From Anaerolineaceae bacterium (GTDB taxonomy: Bacteria; Chloroflexota; Anaerolineae; Aggregatilineales; Phototrophicaceae), in NCBI GenBank assembly GCA_007693385.1, contig REDR01000070.1, positions 1 through 58,796 of the forward strand: DNA of 58,796 bases, read 5' to 3'. Positions 31,322 to 39,649 of this stretch are shown piece by piece; the stretch's first letter is position 1, and each line of letters starts with the position of its first letter. The translations under genes and the position numbers were made by a program. The notes below the pieces were generated by a model that worked only from the letters and a program-made list of their open reading frames with translations, did not search any database and was not told the DNA's origin.

Positions 31322-32872
31322 TTGTCTTGTTCACTGCCTGAAGACTCGCTTTATGCCAGCGCCAGCCCACCGGATCAGCACGATAACGCATCGCCCATAC
31401 TGGACGCCTTGCCCGGCACTATGGCGTGGTTGTCCCTGCTGATGTGTGTAGTCGGTCTGGTATACCTGCCGTTTCCATTGCTGACCGTCTCCGCATCGCT
31501 GGCGCTTTACGTCGCGTCTCGCTTCTCGGTTGCGATCTATGCCAACATCAAAGGGCTAGGCGACATCCGGCGGGCGGAGCGCACCAACTGGCGCGATTAT
31601 TACGCGGCGCATCGCACCGACCCCGCGCTGGCATGGGACGACGTGCATCATCTGGTGATCGTGCCCAATTACGCCGAGCCAATCGCCCTGCTACGGCACA
31701 CGCTGACGCATCTGGCCGCCTGTGATGGCGCGGAGCGCATGACGATCATGCTGGCGATGGAGGCGCGAGAAGCCGACGCCGAAGCGAAAGCGCGACAATT
31801 GCGCGATGAATTCGACGGGCGTTTCGCCCGTGTGCTGTACGCGCTACACCCCGACGGCCTGCATGGTGAAAGCCGTTGTAAATCGGCCAATCAGAATTGG
31901 GCGGCGCGGTGTGCGGTGCGCCGTCTGGTCGATGATCTGGGCTACCGACGCGATCATATCATCGTCACCACGATGGACGCCGACACGCTCTGGCATCCGC
32001 ATTATTTCGCCGCGCTAACCGCGTATTTCGCCACCGACCCCGAACGCTACCGGCGCATGTGGCAAGCCCCCATCCGCTATCATGCCAATGTCCATGCGAT
32101 TAACCCGCTTATGCGGCTGGTCAATGCCTACGCCACCGCGTTCGAGCTGGCATTTCTGGCGGCGAATTGGTGGCTGTCTCTGCCGATTTCGTCCTATTCG
32201 CTCAGCTTGAATCTGCTGGAGGCGTGCGACTATTGGGACACCGACGTGATCGCGGATGAATGGCGGACGTACATCAAAGCGTTTGCCGCTACCGATGGCC
32301 GCGTCATCATCCAGCCGGTGTTCCTGCCGTTTCTGGCGCAGGCCACCACCGGCGATACGTTCCTTCAAGCCTGTATCAACCGCTATCGTCAATCACTGCG
32401 GCATGGCTGGGGCAGTAAAGAGCTAGGCACCGCGATTCGCATCGCGCAGAAGAACCGCCACATCCCGCTATCGCAGAGCGTCCGCTTGATCGCCCGCATC
32501 GCGCATGACATCCTGTTGCCGGGCGCGGGCTGGATCATCGTCACGGTGGGCGCACAGATGCCGTTTTTGTTTCATCCGGCCATGCGTGAATCGCTCCTGC
32601 ATGATCCGTTTAGCTCACCATCTTACATCGTCTTGCAATGTGCTTTCGTGCTGTTCACGGTCTGCGGGGTGGCGGTGTGGTGGATTGATGTCATCACGCG
32701 CCCGCCACGTCACACACCGCGATGGCGCGGGGAGTCCGCGCTGGTGGTGCTGGGCTTTTTCGCGTTGCCGTTGATGACGTTCTTCTTCGTGGCGTTGCCG
32801 CTATTGCAGGCGCAAACCCGCTTGATCCTGCGTGACCGGCTGGACTTTCAGGTCACGGCCAAGCAGACGTAA
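31322..32872 (+). CDS. Membrane glycosyltransferase, GT2-like
   Basis: 516 residues. Two membrane helices (about 34-68) come first, then a GT-A domain. HLVIVPNYAEP opens the domain, SANQNWAARCAVRRL follows, TTMDADTLWHPHYF gives the DxD metal site, and DVIADEW supplies the acidic base. The QxxRW motif of processive synthases appears only as RYRQSLRHGWG. Four more helices lie at the C-terminus. The layout resembles cellulose-synthase-like and lipid glycosyltransferases. The sugar and acceptor are unknown. The start is TTG at 31322, supported by GAGG 5 nt upstream; the first in-frame ATG at 31421 would cut into the first helix. Confidence 0.8.
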   Translation: MSCSLPEDSLYASASPPDQHDNASPILDALPGTMAWLSLLMCVVGLVYLPFPLLTVSASLALYVASRFSVAIYANIKGLGDIRRAERTNWRDYYAAHRTDPALAWDDVHHLVIVPNYAEPIALLRHTLTHLAACDGAERMTIMLAMEAREADAEAKARQLRDEFDGRFARVLYALHPDGLHGESRCKSANQNWAARCAVRRLVDDLGYRRDHIIVTTMDADTLWHPHYFAALTAYFATDPERYRRMWQAPIRYHANVHAINPLMRLVNAYATAFELAFLAANWWLSLPISSYSLSLNLLEACDYWDTDVIADEWRTYIKAFAATDGRVIIQPVFLPFLAQATTGDTFLQACINRYRQSLRHGWGSKELGTAIRIAQKNRHIPLSQSVRLIARIAHDILLPGAGWIIVTVGAQMPFLFHPAMRESLLHDPFSSPSYIVLQCAFVLFTVCGVAVWWIDVITRPPRHTPRWRGESALVVLGFFALPLMTFFFVALPLLQAQTRLILRDRLDFQVTAKQT

Positions 32873-32890
32873 GGCGGGCGCGGGGCGTTC

Positions 32891-33121
32891 TTAAGCGGTT
32901 GGTTGCGGCTTCGGTTCGGGGATTTCTTTCCCATCTTCGATCATGATGGTCAACCATAACGACATCGCTTCACGGATCATCCGCTGGATGTCTTCCCATC
33001 GTTCCGCGTGTGTATGGCATCCGGGCAGATCGGGGAGGTGAACGCCGTACCCCTCATCATCCGGTGTGATGACAATTTGATAGGGCAAATCCATGTAGTA
33101 ACTGACCGGTTTATCTGTCAT
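32891..33121 (-). CDS. HicB-like antitoxin-family small protein without HicA partner
   Basis: 76 residues. YQIVITPDDEGYGVHLPDLPGCHTHAERWEDIQRMIREAMSLWL (split here for reading) is the HicB partial RNase-H-like fold: a sheet with the DLPGC strip and a helix. Classical HicB carries a DNA-binding C-terminus and is paired with the HicA mRNA interferase. Here the tail is short (EDGKEIPEPKP), and no HicA-like ORF lies on either side, so this is an orphan and perhaps not a toxin-antitoxin system. AGGA lies 8 nt before the ATG. Confidence 0.75.
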   Translation of the reverse strand: MTDKPVSYYMDLPYQIVITPDDEGYGVHLPDLPGCHTHAERWEDIQRMIREAMSLWLTIMIEDGKEIPEPKPQPTA

Positions 33122-33188
33122 ATGAAATATCCTATAACGCTAATTTGTCGATAGCGACCAAGTTTAACAATATAGGCTGTACAAGGGA

Positions 33189-33203
33189 CGTAGCCACGCT
33201 ACG
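33189..33203. repeat. Intergenic palindrome CGTAGC/GCTACG, copy 2
   Basis: CGTAGC, CAC loop, GCTACG, flanked by GGGA and CCCCC. It lies 22 nt past the korB stop on the minus strand and may end the korAB transcript. Confidence 0.5.
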
Positions 33204-33224
33204 CCCCCGATATAACCTCCCTGC

Positions 33225-34262
33225 CTACTTGAACTGCGCCATCAACGCATCCAGCTTATCTTTTGACGGGCGGGCTTGCGCGTCGTTGATGTCGGCTAGC
33301 GGCGTGTCGATCAGGTTCTCGACATCGGCCAGCGTGCGGCGCGGCTCTTCGTAGTAGATCAAGCCGGTGAGGAACAGGTGATCGCGCTGGGCTTCTTCCA
33401 GCACCGATAGCGCACGGGCACGACTGCGCGGATCATGCTCCCGTCCGAGCTTCTTTAGCTGAACGATGGTGCCGTCGTGCATATCCACTTCGATGATCTC
33501 GCCCGCCGGATAGTCGTCTATGGCGATCTCCTCACGATCCTGCACATAGCCGGGCATCATCACCTGAATATCGTGCAGGCTGATCTGATGCTCTTTGCCG
33601 TAGGGGTAGCTCTTGGTGGATGTCGCCGCATTATTGAACGTCACGCACGGGCTGATGATGTCCAGAACCGCGATGCCATTATGACGGATGGCGGCCTTTA
33701 ACAGCGATTGTACCTGCTTCGCGTCGCCGCTAAAGCTACGGGCGACGAATGTCGCGCCGCCGATGATAGCCTCCATCGCCAGATCAATCGGCGGTAGGTC
33801 GTTACGCCCGTAATATTTGAGCGCCTGCCCTTCGTCCGCCGTCGCGCTGAATTGGCCTTTGGTCAGGCCGTACACGCCGTTATTCTCGATGATGTACACG
33901 AACGGGATGTTGCGGCGGATGACGTGCTTGAATTGCCCCATGCCGATACTGCCGGTGTCGCCGTCGCCACTGACCGCCACACATTTCAACTCACGATTGC
34001 CGATTAACGCGCCGGTGACGACGGACGGCATCCGCCCATGTAGCGCGTTGAACCCGTGCGATTTGCCCAGAAAATAAGCCGGTGTCTTGCTCGAACAGCC
34101 GATGCCGCTCATCTTGATGAGCTTGTGTTGCTCGATGCCGACATCATAAGCCATGCTGATGATCTGATTCGAGATGGAGTCGTGGCCGCATCCCGGGCAC
34201 AGCGTACTTTTACGGCCACGATAGGCGTCGCGGGTCAATCCGATTGCATTTGTCTTTGCCAT
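33225..34262 (-). CDS. korB: 2-oxoacid:ferredoxin oxidoreductase, beta subunit (KorB-like)
   Basis: 345 residues. Binds thiamine diphosphate and a 4Fe-4S cluster and, with the alpha subunit, converts a 2-oxoacid plus CoA to acyl-CoA, CO2 and reduced ferredoxin. Seen: TLCPGCGHDS near the N-terminus (cluster Cys22 and Cys25), MSGIGCSSKTPAYF, ALHGRMPSVVTGA, then the TPP site GDGDTGSIGMGQFKHVIRR and ENNGVYGLTKGQ, and ISPCVTFNNA. The sequence pattern suits 2-oxoglutarate rather than pyruvate oxidoreductases, but specificity is not certain. AAAGGA lies upstream of the ATG, and 13 nt separate it from korA. A separate ferredoxin gene was not seen. Confidence 0.93.
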   Translation of the reverse strand: MAKTNAIGLTRDAYRGRKSTLCPGCGHDSISNQIISMAYDVGIEQHKLIKMSGIGCSSKTPAYFLGKSHGFNALHGRMPSVVTGALIGNRELKCVAVSGDGDTGSIGMGQFKHVIRRNIPFVYIIENNGVYGLTKGQFSATADEGQALKYYGRNDLPPIDLAMEAIIGGATFVARSFSGDAKQVQSLLKAAIRHNGIAVLDIISPCVTFNNAATSTKSYPYGKEHQISLHDIQVMMPGYVQDREEIAIDDYPAGEIIEVDMHDGTIVQLKKLGREHDPRSRARALSVLEEAQRDHLFLTGLIYYEEPRRTLADVENLIDTPLADINDAQARPSKDKLDALMAQFK

Positions 34263-34275
34263 GATAGTTTATCCT

Positions 34276-36123
34276 TTACGCCTTCTGTTCTCTGCTCATG
34301 ATGTTGTCGGCCAACCACAGCGCGGTCATCGGCAGGCCATCGCCCAGCCGCAACGATGTAACGTGCGAGAGGTCGCGGTCTGTGCCGATGCGGATGATCT
34401 GGTGCAGTTGCCCGTCGAAGTTATTCTCCGCCACATAGACGCGCTTGTGCCCGTCAATGAACTGGTAAACGTCATCGCATAGCGGCAGGGCACGCACCCG
34501 CAAATAGCTAGTGTGGATTCCGGCACGGTGCAGGCGGTCACGGGCTTCGGCGGCGGCGGGTTCATTACTGCCGAATGTGATGATGCCGACTTCCGCTTCT
34601 TCGTCGATCTCTTTGATCGGCGCGGGCAGGAAGCCGCGCACCGTGCCCATCTTCTTGGCGAGGCGGTGCATGTTGCGTAGCCAGACATCGCTATCTTCGG
34701 TGTAGGTCGCCATTTCGTCATGGCCGGTGCCGCGTGCGAAGTATGCCGCGTTCGGATGGTCGGTGCCGGGCACGGTGCGGTAGGGGATGCCGTCGCCGTC
34801 GATGTCCAGATAGCGCCCCCATTGCCCGTGCTGGTCGATGATCGCTTGCAAGCTCTCCGCATCCAGACGCTTACCGCGCTGAATCGGCTCGTCGGGGTAT
34901 TCAAACGGATCGGCCATCCAGTTATTCATGCCTAAGTCAAGGTCGCTGAGGACGAACACCGGCCACTGGGCGCGGTCGGCGATGTCGAACGCTTTCCAGC
35001 CGAATTCGAACGCTTCTTCAACCGAGCCGGGCAACAGCACGATCTGACGCGAGTCGCCGTGTCCGAGAAAATGCGTGAACAGTAGATCGCCCTGACTGGT
35101 GCGCGTCGGCATACCGGTTGACGGCCCCATGCGGGCGATGTCCCAGATCACGCACGGGATTTCCGCGAAGTAGGCAAGACCGGCGAACTCCGACATCAGG
35201 CTGATGCCCGGCCCGCTGGTGGCGGTCATCGCCCGCGCCCCGACGAACCCCGCGCCGATAATCATGCCGATGGCGGCCAATTCGTCTTCCGCCTGTATGA
35301 TGGCGACGGTATTCTGGCCGGTTTCGGGGTCGGTGCGGATGCCTTTATGGGTCATCATCGCGTCAACAAGGCTGGTTGATGGGGTAATCGGATACCACGC
35401 GACCACATTCGCGCCGCCGAACAACGCACCCAACCCACCGGCCTCGTTACCGGTGATGAAGATTTTGCCTTCTGTCTGGTTGTCGTAGGCGAAGGTGAAC
35501 GGGTCTTTTTTGCTGATGTTGGCCGCCGCCCACTCGTGCGCCAGTTGCACCACGCCGAAATTCATCATGGCCGGTTTTTCGCGCCCGCCGAAGTTATCCA
35601 GCAGGGCGCGTTTGATCTCGTCTAGCGGGATGTCGAATAACTGCGCCATCACGCCGACATAGGTCATATTCTCCACTAACTTCACGAAGTCCCGCGGTAC
35701 GTCGGCGTCTTTCATCAACGCCTTGACCGGAATTTCGTACCACGTCACATCGTCGCGTGTTTGCCCCCATTTGAAATCGCCATTGATGATGCACACGCCG
35801 CCGGGCGGCAAGTTGGCGATGTCCTGCGCGGCGGTATCTTGATTGTAGGCGACGACGATCTCGGTGGTGTGCCTGCGGGCGGTGTAGCCGTCAGCACTGA
35901 CGCGGATCGTGTACCATGTCGGCAAGCCTTTGATGTTGGACGGGAACAGGTTCTTGCCGTTGACCGGAATCCCCATGTTGAATAATGACTTGACCAGCAC
36001 ATTATTCGATGTTTGACTGCCGGAGCCGTTCTTGGTGGCGACCACGAAGGCGAAATCGTTAACGACCCGGCCATTCTCTCCGGCTTTGCCGGTGGTTGCT
36101 TGTGTCTGCACATTCATAGTCAT
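34276..36123 (-). CDS. korA: 2-oxoacid:ferredoxin oxidoreductase, alpha subunit with fused gamma domain (KorA-like)
   Basis: 615 residues. Residues 1-190 are the gamma domain (FAFVVATKNGSGSQTSNNVLVKSLF, then DGYTARRH). Residues about 215-450 hold the pyrimidine-binding TPP domain (GNEAGGLGALFGGANVVAWYPITPSTSL, then EDELAAIGMIIGAGFVGARAMTATSGPG). The C-terminal transketolase-like part contains GIITFGSNEPAAAEARDRL and YVAENNFDGQLHQIIR. The gamma-alpha fusion is the form common in bacterial KorA. It pairs with korB (13-nt gap). With aconitase at 45 kb this fits oxidative or reductive TCA-cycle use. Start at 36123 or the ATG at 36117; no ribosome site is clear. Confidence 0.94.
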   Translation of the reverse strand: MTMNVQTQATTGKAGENGRVVNDFAFVVATKNGSGSQTSNNVLVKSLFNMGIPVNGKNLFPSNIKGLPTWYTIRVSADGYTARRHTTEIVVAYNQDTAAQDIANLPPGGVCIINGDFKWGQTRDDVTWYEIPVKALMKDADVPRDFVKLVENMTYVGVMAQLFDIPLDEIKRALLDNFGGREKPAMMNFGVVQLAHEWAAANISKKDPFTFAYDNQTEGKIFITGNEAGGLGALFGGANVVAWYPITPSTSLVDAMMTHKGIRTDPETGQNTVAIIQAEDELAAIGMIIGAGFVGARAMTATSGPGISLMSEFAGLAYFAEIPCVIWDIARMGPSTGMPTRTSQGDLLFTHFLGHGDSRQIVLLPGSVEEAFEFGWKAFDIADRAQWPVFVLSDLDLGMNNWMADPFEYPDEPIQRGKRLDAESLQAIIDQHGQWGRYLDIDGDGIPYRTVPGTDHPNAAYFARGTGHDEMATYTEDSDVWLRNMHRLAKKMGTVRGFLPAPIKEIDEEAEVGIITFGSNEPAAAEARDRLHRAGIHTSYLRVRALPLCDDVYQFIDGHKRVYVAENNFDGQLHQIIRIGTDRDLSHVTSLRLGDGLPMTALWLADNIMSREQKA

Positions 36124-36527
36124 AGCGATTTTTCGTTAAATCCTTTCTGAAAAATACATTTGTTATAAAGTCAGGCGTCCCATGTGGGAGGCGCGACGCA
36201 TGGCGCGGGCGTCATCATGCTCAATTGGTAGCACGCTACGCCGCTATGTTCAGCAGTGTGTATCCATGAATTAGGCTGAAAAATGAGGCTATCCGCACGT
36301 AGAATCAAGACAGAGCCGATCTTCTCGTCTAATCCGGTGATCGCGGGGGGACGATCTTCGTGATTTGATGCCAACCGGCGCTCACCGGCGGCTGACGCTG
36401 ACTCGGACTCTGTGGCGGACAAGAGTGATTACATCCCGTCTATCTTGCTGAAACGCATCTGCCAGCATTTTAACATAGCATTAAGGCAGTGTCCATCAGG
36501 CCAGATTTTGCGCTTGGGGAAGGCCGG
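36124..36527. other. 404-nt non-coding stretch upstream of korA
   Basis: No convincing gene. The minus-strand open frame at 36171-36422 starts at a TTG, has no ribosome site and no recognisable domain. The stretch holds one repeat copy (36228-36239), a TATAAC-like -10 for korA near 36162-36167 without a -35 box, and AT-richer sequence around 36430-36500. Confidence 0.5.
36228..36239. repeat. Intergenic palindrome GTAGC/GCTAC, copy 4 (short)
   Basis: GTAGC-AC-GCTAC, the core of the same repeat family as 26265, 33189 and 41428, here in the 5' region of korA rather than at a gene end. Confidence 0.4.
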
Positions 36528-36758
36528 TTAATCGTCCAGCAATCCCGCTTGCCGCAGGCGCTCTAGGCCGGTATTTTCGTCCGGTTCGGGCGCGTCTTTC
36601 AGCGCGTTGACGATGGCACGCAGGACTTCATCGCGCTCGGCGGGCGTCGGTGGGCGGCCTTCGCGCTTATAAGGCCGCCCGTTGATGAATGCCTGTAGCG
36701 CCTCCAGTTGTTCCGGCGCGAGTCGCTCCATCTGTTCAAACAGCGCATTGATGTTCAT
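36528..36758 (-). CDS. Small hypothetical protein (antitoxin-like size)
   Basis: 76 residues, mostly helical and charged: MNINALFEQMERLAPEQLEAL, a GRPYKREGRPPTPAERDEVL linker, and an acidic end GLERLRQAGLLDD. It resembles small DUF2281-like or antitoxin-type proteins in size and composition, but I cannot assign a family, and no toxin gene is next to it. The ribosome site is weak (GGATG). The start at 36758 is 75 nt past the stop of the transsulfuration gene on the same strand, so it might be cotranscribed with it. Confidence 0.5.
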   Translation of the reverse strand: MNINALFEQMERLAPEQLEALQAFINGRPYKREGRPPTPAERDEVLRAIVNALKDAPEPDENTGLERLRQAGLLDD

Positions 36759-36832
36759 AAAGGTTCATCCGGTCACACGGTCATCGGTATGTCCCTATCT
36801 TCGCATCGTTTGCGCCGCCGGTGCATTAAGAT

Positions 36833-37975
36833 TTAACCGAGCGCTGAGGTTAAATCGGCTTTCAAATCGTCTACATACTCAATGCCGACACTCAGGCGCA
36901 CCAGACCGGGCGGCACGGCGATCTCGCTATCGGCGGTGCTGGCGTGCGTCATGCTGTACGGATGCTCGATCAAGCTCTCCACGCCGCCCAGCGATTCGGC
37001 AAGGCTGAAGATGCGCGTGCGCGTGCAAATTTCGCGGGCTTTCTGCTCGTCGTTCACGATGAAGCTAATCATGCCACCGGCATAGCGCATCTGCTGGCGG
37101 GCGAGATCGTACTGCGGATGATCCGGCAGGCCGGGATACAGCACGCGCTCGACGGCGGGGTGCGCCGCCAACATCTCCGCGATAGCGCCCGCGTTTTCGC
37201 TGTGCCGCGCCATGCGTAGATGCAGGGTTTTGATGCCGCGCAATACCAGAAAGCAATCCATCGGGCCGGGCACCGCGCCGACGGCGTTCTGCAAGAATTT
37301 GAGTGTGGTGTATAGCTCGTCATCGTTGAACACCAGCGCCCCGCCCACCACATCGCTATGGCCGCCGAGATACTTGGTGCTACTGTGCATCACAATATCC
37401 GCCCCCATCTTTAGCGGTTGCTGGCTGGCCGGTGATGCGAAGGTGTTATCGACGGCCACGCGCACGCCCTCCGGCGCGATGGCGGCTAGCTGGCGGATGT
37501 CGGCCAGACGCATCATCGGATTGGTCGGCGTTTCCAGCCACAGCAGGCGCGTCTCCGGACGGAAAGCGGCTTTCACCGCGTCGATGTCGGTCAGGTTCAC
37601 CCAGCTAAAGGTGATGCCGTAGCGGGCGATGACGCGCTCGAATAGGCGATACGTGCCGCCGTAGACATCATCGCCGACGACCACATGATCGCCGGGCTTT
37701 AGCAAGCGCAACACGGTATCAATCGCCGCCAGTCCACTGGCGAATACCAGCCCGTGCTTGCCGCCTTCTAGCGCGGCGATGCTGGCCTGTAGCGCGGTGC
37801 GCGTCGGGTTGTCGCTCCGGCTGTATTCATAGCCGCTATGCTGGCCGGGCGCGGATTGGACGAATGTCGATGTCTGGTAGATCGGCGTCATGATCGCGCC
37901 GGTGTGCGGTTCCGGCTCGACGCCGCCGTGTACCGAGATCGTGTCGAAGTGATGGTTGTTTTGATCGTCGCTCAT
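36833..37975 (-). CDS. Transsulfuration-type PLP enzyme (cystathionine gamma-synthase / gamma-lyase family)
   Basis: 380 residues, family length. Cys/Met metabolism PLP fold: GAIMTPIYQTSTF, YEYSRSDNPTRTALQ, ALEGGKHGLVFASGLAAI, DDVYGGTYRLF, ETPTNPMMRLADI and the PLP-lysine strip MHSSTKYLGGHSDVVGGALV. The C-terminus has SLGGVESLIEHPYSMTHAS. It could make cystathionine from O-succinyl/acetyl-homoserine, or split cystathionine or methionine; the members are too similar to decide by eye. No other methionine gene is nearby. AGAAAGA lies about 10 nt before the ATG. Confidence 0.92.
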   Translation of the reverse strand: MSDDQNNHHFDTISVHGGVEPEPHTGAIMTPIYQTSTFVQSAPGQHSGYEYSRSDNPTRTALQASIAALEGGKHGLVFASGLAAIDTVLRLLKPGDHVVVGDDVYGGTYRLFERVIARYGITFSWVNLTDIDAVKAAFRPETRLLWLETPTNPMMRLADIRQLAAIAPEGVRVAVDNTFASPASQQPLKMGADIVMHSSTKYLGGHSDVVGGALVFNDDELYTTLKFLQNAVGAVPGPMDCFLVLRGIKTLHLRMARHSENAGAIAEMLAAHPAVERVLYPGLPDHPQYDLARQQMRYAGGMISFIVNDEQKAREICTRTRIFSLAESLGGVESLIEHPYSMTHASTADSEIAVPPGLVRLSVGIEYVDDLKADLTSALG

Positions 37976-38064
37976 GCTGTAACATCTTTCTAATTTTATG
38001 GCTCAATGGCACAATGTAACGGGCAATATCAACAGGCATTATAGCGCTTGAGGAGAGATTTTTG

Positions 38065-38793
38065 ATGGGGCGGGATGGGCGAATCATGGCGGTGGGCGGT
38101 CTGATGGCTTTGATGGGGATTATATTGGCGTGGGCGTTGTTCTCCGGCGCGGGGCAGAGCGGTACGACGCCGGGCGAGCGCGGTGTGCGGATCGCGTTCC
38201 CGCCGGATGGCGCGATCATCTACGCCGCCGCGCTGACGGTGCGCGGGGAATCGGCGGGCGCTGATTCCTTTCGCGTCGAGTTGCTGGTCGATTCCGCCGA
38301 CGAACTGCGCCGCATCGCGGGCGCGACGGTGACGACTGCGGCGGGTGACTGGTCGCTTGAACTGCCGCACGGCTACGACGGCGACCCGTCAGAGGCGATC
38401 ATCCGCGCTGTGTCGCTGGATGGTGAGCGCGAATATAGCCGCGCTTTGATCGCGCTCAGTCCGCTTTCGGCGCGTCCCGCCGGTATGGTCTACACGATCA
38501 CCCGTCCGGTGATGGGCGCGGAAGTCGGCGGCGATGTGGTTCAGCTTGAAGGCCGCGCTTCCGGCGTGCCGGATAATGTGCTGGTCGTCACCCTGCGCGA
38601 TGATCGCAGTGAGACGATTGAGCGAACGACAGTGTTTTTGGAGAATCCGTATTACGTCGATGACATCCCCTTCACGGTGGATTTACACACGCGGGGCTAC
38701 ACCGGCCCGGCGACGATCACCGTCGCGTTTGGCGAAGCGCCGGACGCGCCGACGGAGGTCATCGCGGTGACGGTTAGCGCGGCGGCGGGTTAA
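38065..38793 (+). CDS. Membrane-anchored protein with Ig-like (Gmad2-type) domains
   Basis: About 242 residues from the ATG at 38065, 7 nt after AGGAGAG; a TTG three bases earlier is unlikely. One N-terminal membrane helix (GGLMALMGIILAWALF) is followed by two beta-sandwich-type repeats. The first is IAFPPDGAIIYAAALTVRGESA with FRVELLVDS; the second is ITRPVMGAEVGGDVVQLEGRAS with LVVTLRDD. Both follow the I-x-x-P-x-x-G-x-x-V-x-x-x-x-V-x-G pattern of Gmad2 domains, found in bacterial spore- or surface-associated proteins. Precise function unknown. It stands alone upstream of the deoxynucleoside kinase gene. Confidence 0.65.
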   Translation: MGRDGRIMAVGGLMALMGIILAWALFSGAGQSGTTPGERGVRIAFPPDGAIIYAAALTVRGESAGADSFRVELLVDSADELRRIAGATVTTAAGDWSLELPHGYDGDPSEAIIRAVSLDGEREYSRALIALSPLSARPAGMVYTITRPVMGAEVGGDVVQLEGRASGVPDNVLVVTLRDDRSETIERTTVFLENPYYVDDIPFTVDLHTRGYTGPATITVAFGEAPDAPTEVIAVTVSAAAG

Positions 38794-38821
38794 CGGGTTA
38801 AACGGGGCGGTTTTCCACAAT

Positions 38822-38851
38822 CAATCAGCCGACATACAATCAGCCGACATA
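38822..38851. repeat. Perfect tandem 15-bp repeat upstream of the deoxynucleoside kinase gene
   Basis: CAATCAGCCGACATA occurs twice head to tail, ending 23 nt before the ATG at 38875. It lies in the leader or promoter region and could be a double protein-binding site. Confidence 0.6.
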
Positions 38852-38874
38852 ACGACAGAAAGTGATTATTCATC

Positions 38875-39522
38875 ATGCGCGATTATTTCATCGCAATCGC
38901 CGGCAACATCGGCGCGGGCAAGAGTACGCTAACCGGCATGTTAGCGCGTAATCTGGGCTGGCAACCGTTTTATGAGGCCAATGACGAAAACCCGTATCTG
39001 GAAGATTTCTACCGCGATATGCGCCGGTGGAGCTTTCAGTCGCAGGCGTTTTTCCTCAGTAAGCGGCTGGAACATCACCGCCAGCTTGTGGACTATCCGG
39101 GCAGTGTGGTACAAGATCGCACCGTGTACGAAGACGCGGAAGTATTCGCCCGTAATCTGCACCGCCGCGACGAGATGACGGCGCGTGATTACCAGACATA
39201 CCGCAGTCTGTACGGCGCGATCTGTCAATTTCTGCCGCCGCCCGATCTGGTGATCTACTTGCAGGCGTCCGTCGATACGCTATTGCGCCATATCGCACGG
39301 CGCGGGCGCGACTTCGAGCAGACCATCCAGCGCCAATATGTGGCTGATCTCAACGGGCTGTATGATGAATGGATTGACGGCTGGACGGCCTCGCCGGTCT
39401 TGCGCGTAGACATGAACCGCTACGACTTCCAGCACGATGACGCCGACTTCCAGATGATCCTCGCCGGTGTCGATCATCATCTCGGCTTCAGCCCGCGCCG
39501 CGCACAAGGGCAACCGGATTAA
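38875..39522 (+). CDS. Deoxynucleoside kinase
   Basis: 215 residues. The P-loop GNIGAGKSTLTGML (10-23) heads a dNK/dGK-dAK family enzyme that phosphorylates deoxynucleosides with ATP for salvage. Other marks: YEANDENPYLEDFYRDMRRW (substrate lid and the catalytic Glu), QAFFLSKRLEHHRQLV, VVQDRTVYEDAEVFARNL (the DRS-like motif with R contacting the substrate) and the LID arginines in RRGRDFEQTIQRQYV. Which base it prefers (dA, dG, dC) is not readable. No strong ribosome site; AGAAAG lies about 13 nt upstream. The tandem 15-bp repeat sits just before. Confidence 0.92.
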   Translation: MRDYFIAIAGNIGAGKSTLTGMLARNLGWQPFYEANDENPYLEDFYRDMRRWSFQSQAFFLSKRLEHHRQLVDYPGSVVQDRTVYEDAEVFARNLHRRDEMTARDYQTYRSLYGAICQFLPPPDLVIYLQASVDTLLRHIARRGRDFEQTIQRQYVADLNGLYDEWIDGWTASPVLRVDMNRYDFQHDDADFQMILAGVDHHLGFSPRRAQGQPD

Positions 39523-39564
39523 CGTCATATAACATGCACCAATGGCGCGGCCTGTATCACGGTT

Positions 39565-39570
39565 TATAAT
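39565..39570 (+). promoter_or_regulatory. -10 element for the aminotransferase gene
   Basis: A perfect TATAAT. No -35 box matches at 16-18 nt. The leader would be about 70 nt and contains a 7-bp hairpin, CCCGCTT/AAGCGGG at 39603-39625, ending 9 nt before the GGGAGG ribosome site. Confidence 0.45.
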
Positions 39571-39649
39571 AGAAATGTGACTATAGACCGTTTTCAGCCT
39601 CACCCGCTTGTGCGATGAAAGCGGGCGGCAAACAGGGAGGACAATCAAG

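Noticed and set aside
32891-33121. Calling a HicAB toxin-antitoxin system
   Set aside because: Only a HicB-like protein is visible; no HicA-like partner in either adjacent gap.
36171-36422. 83-residue minus-strand open frame upstream of korA
   Set aside because: TTG start, no ribosome site, no domain, and it covers a palindromic repeat copy; better read as non-coding.
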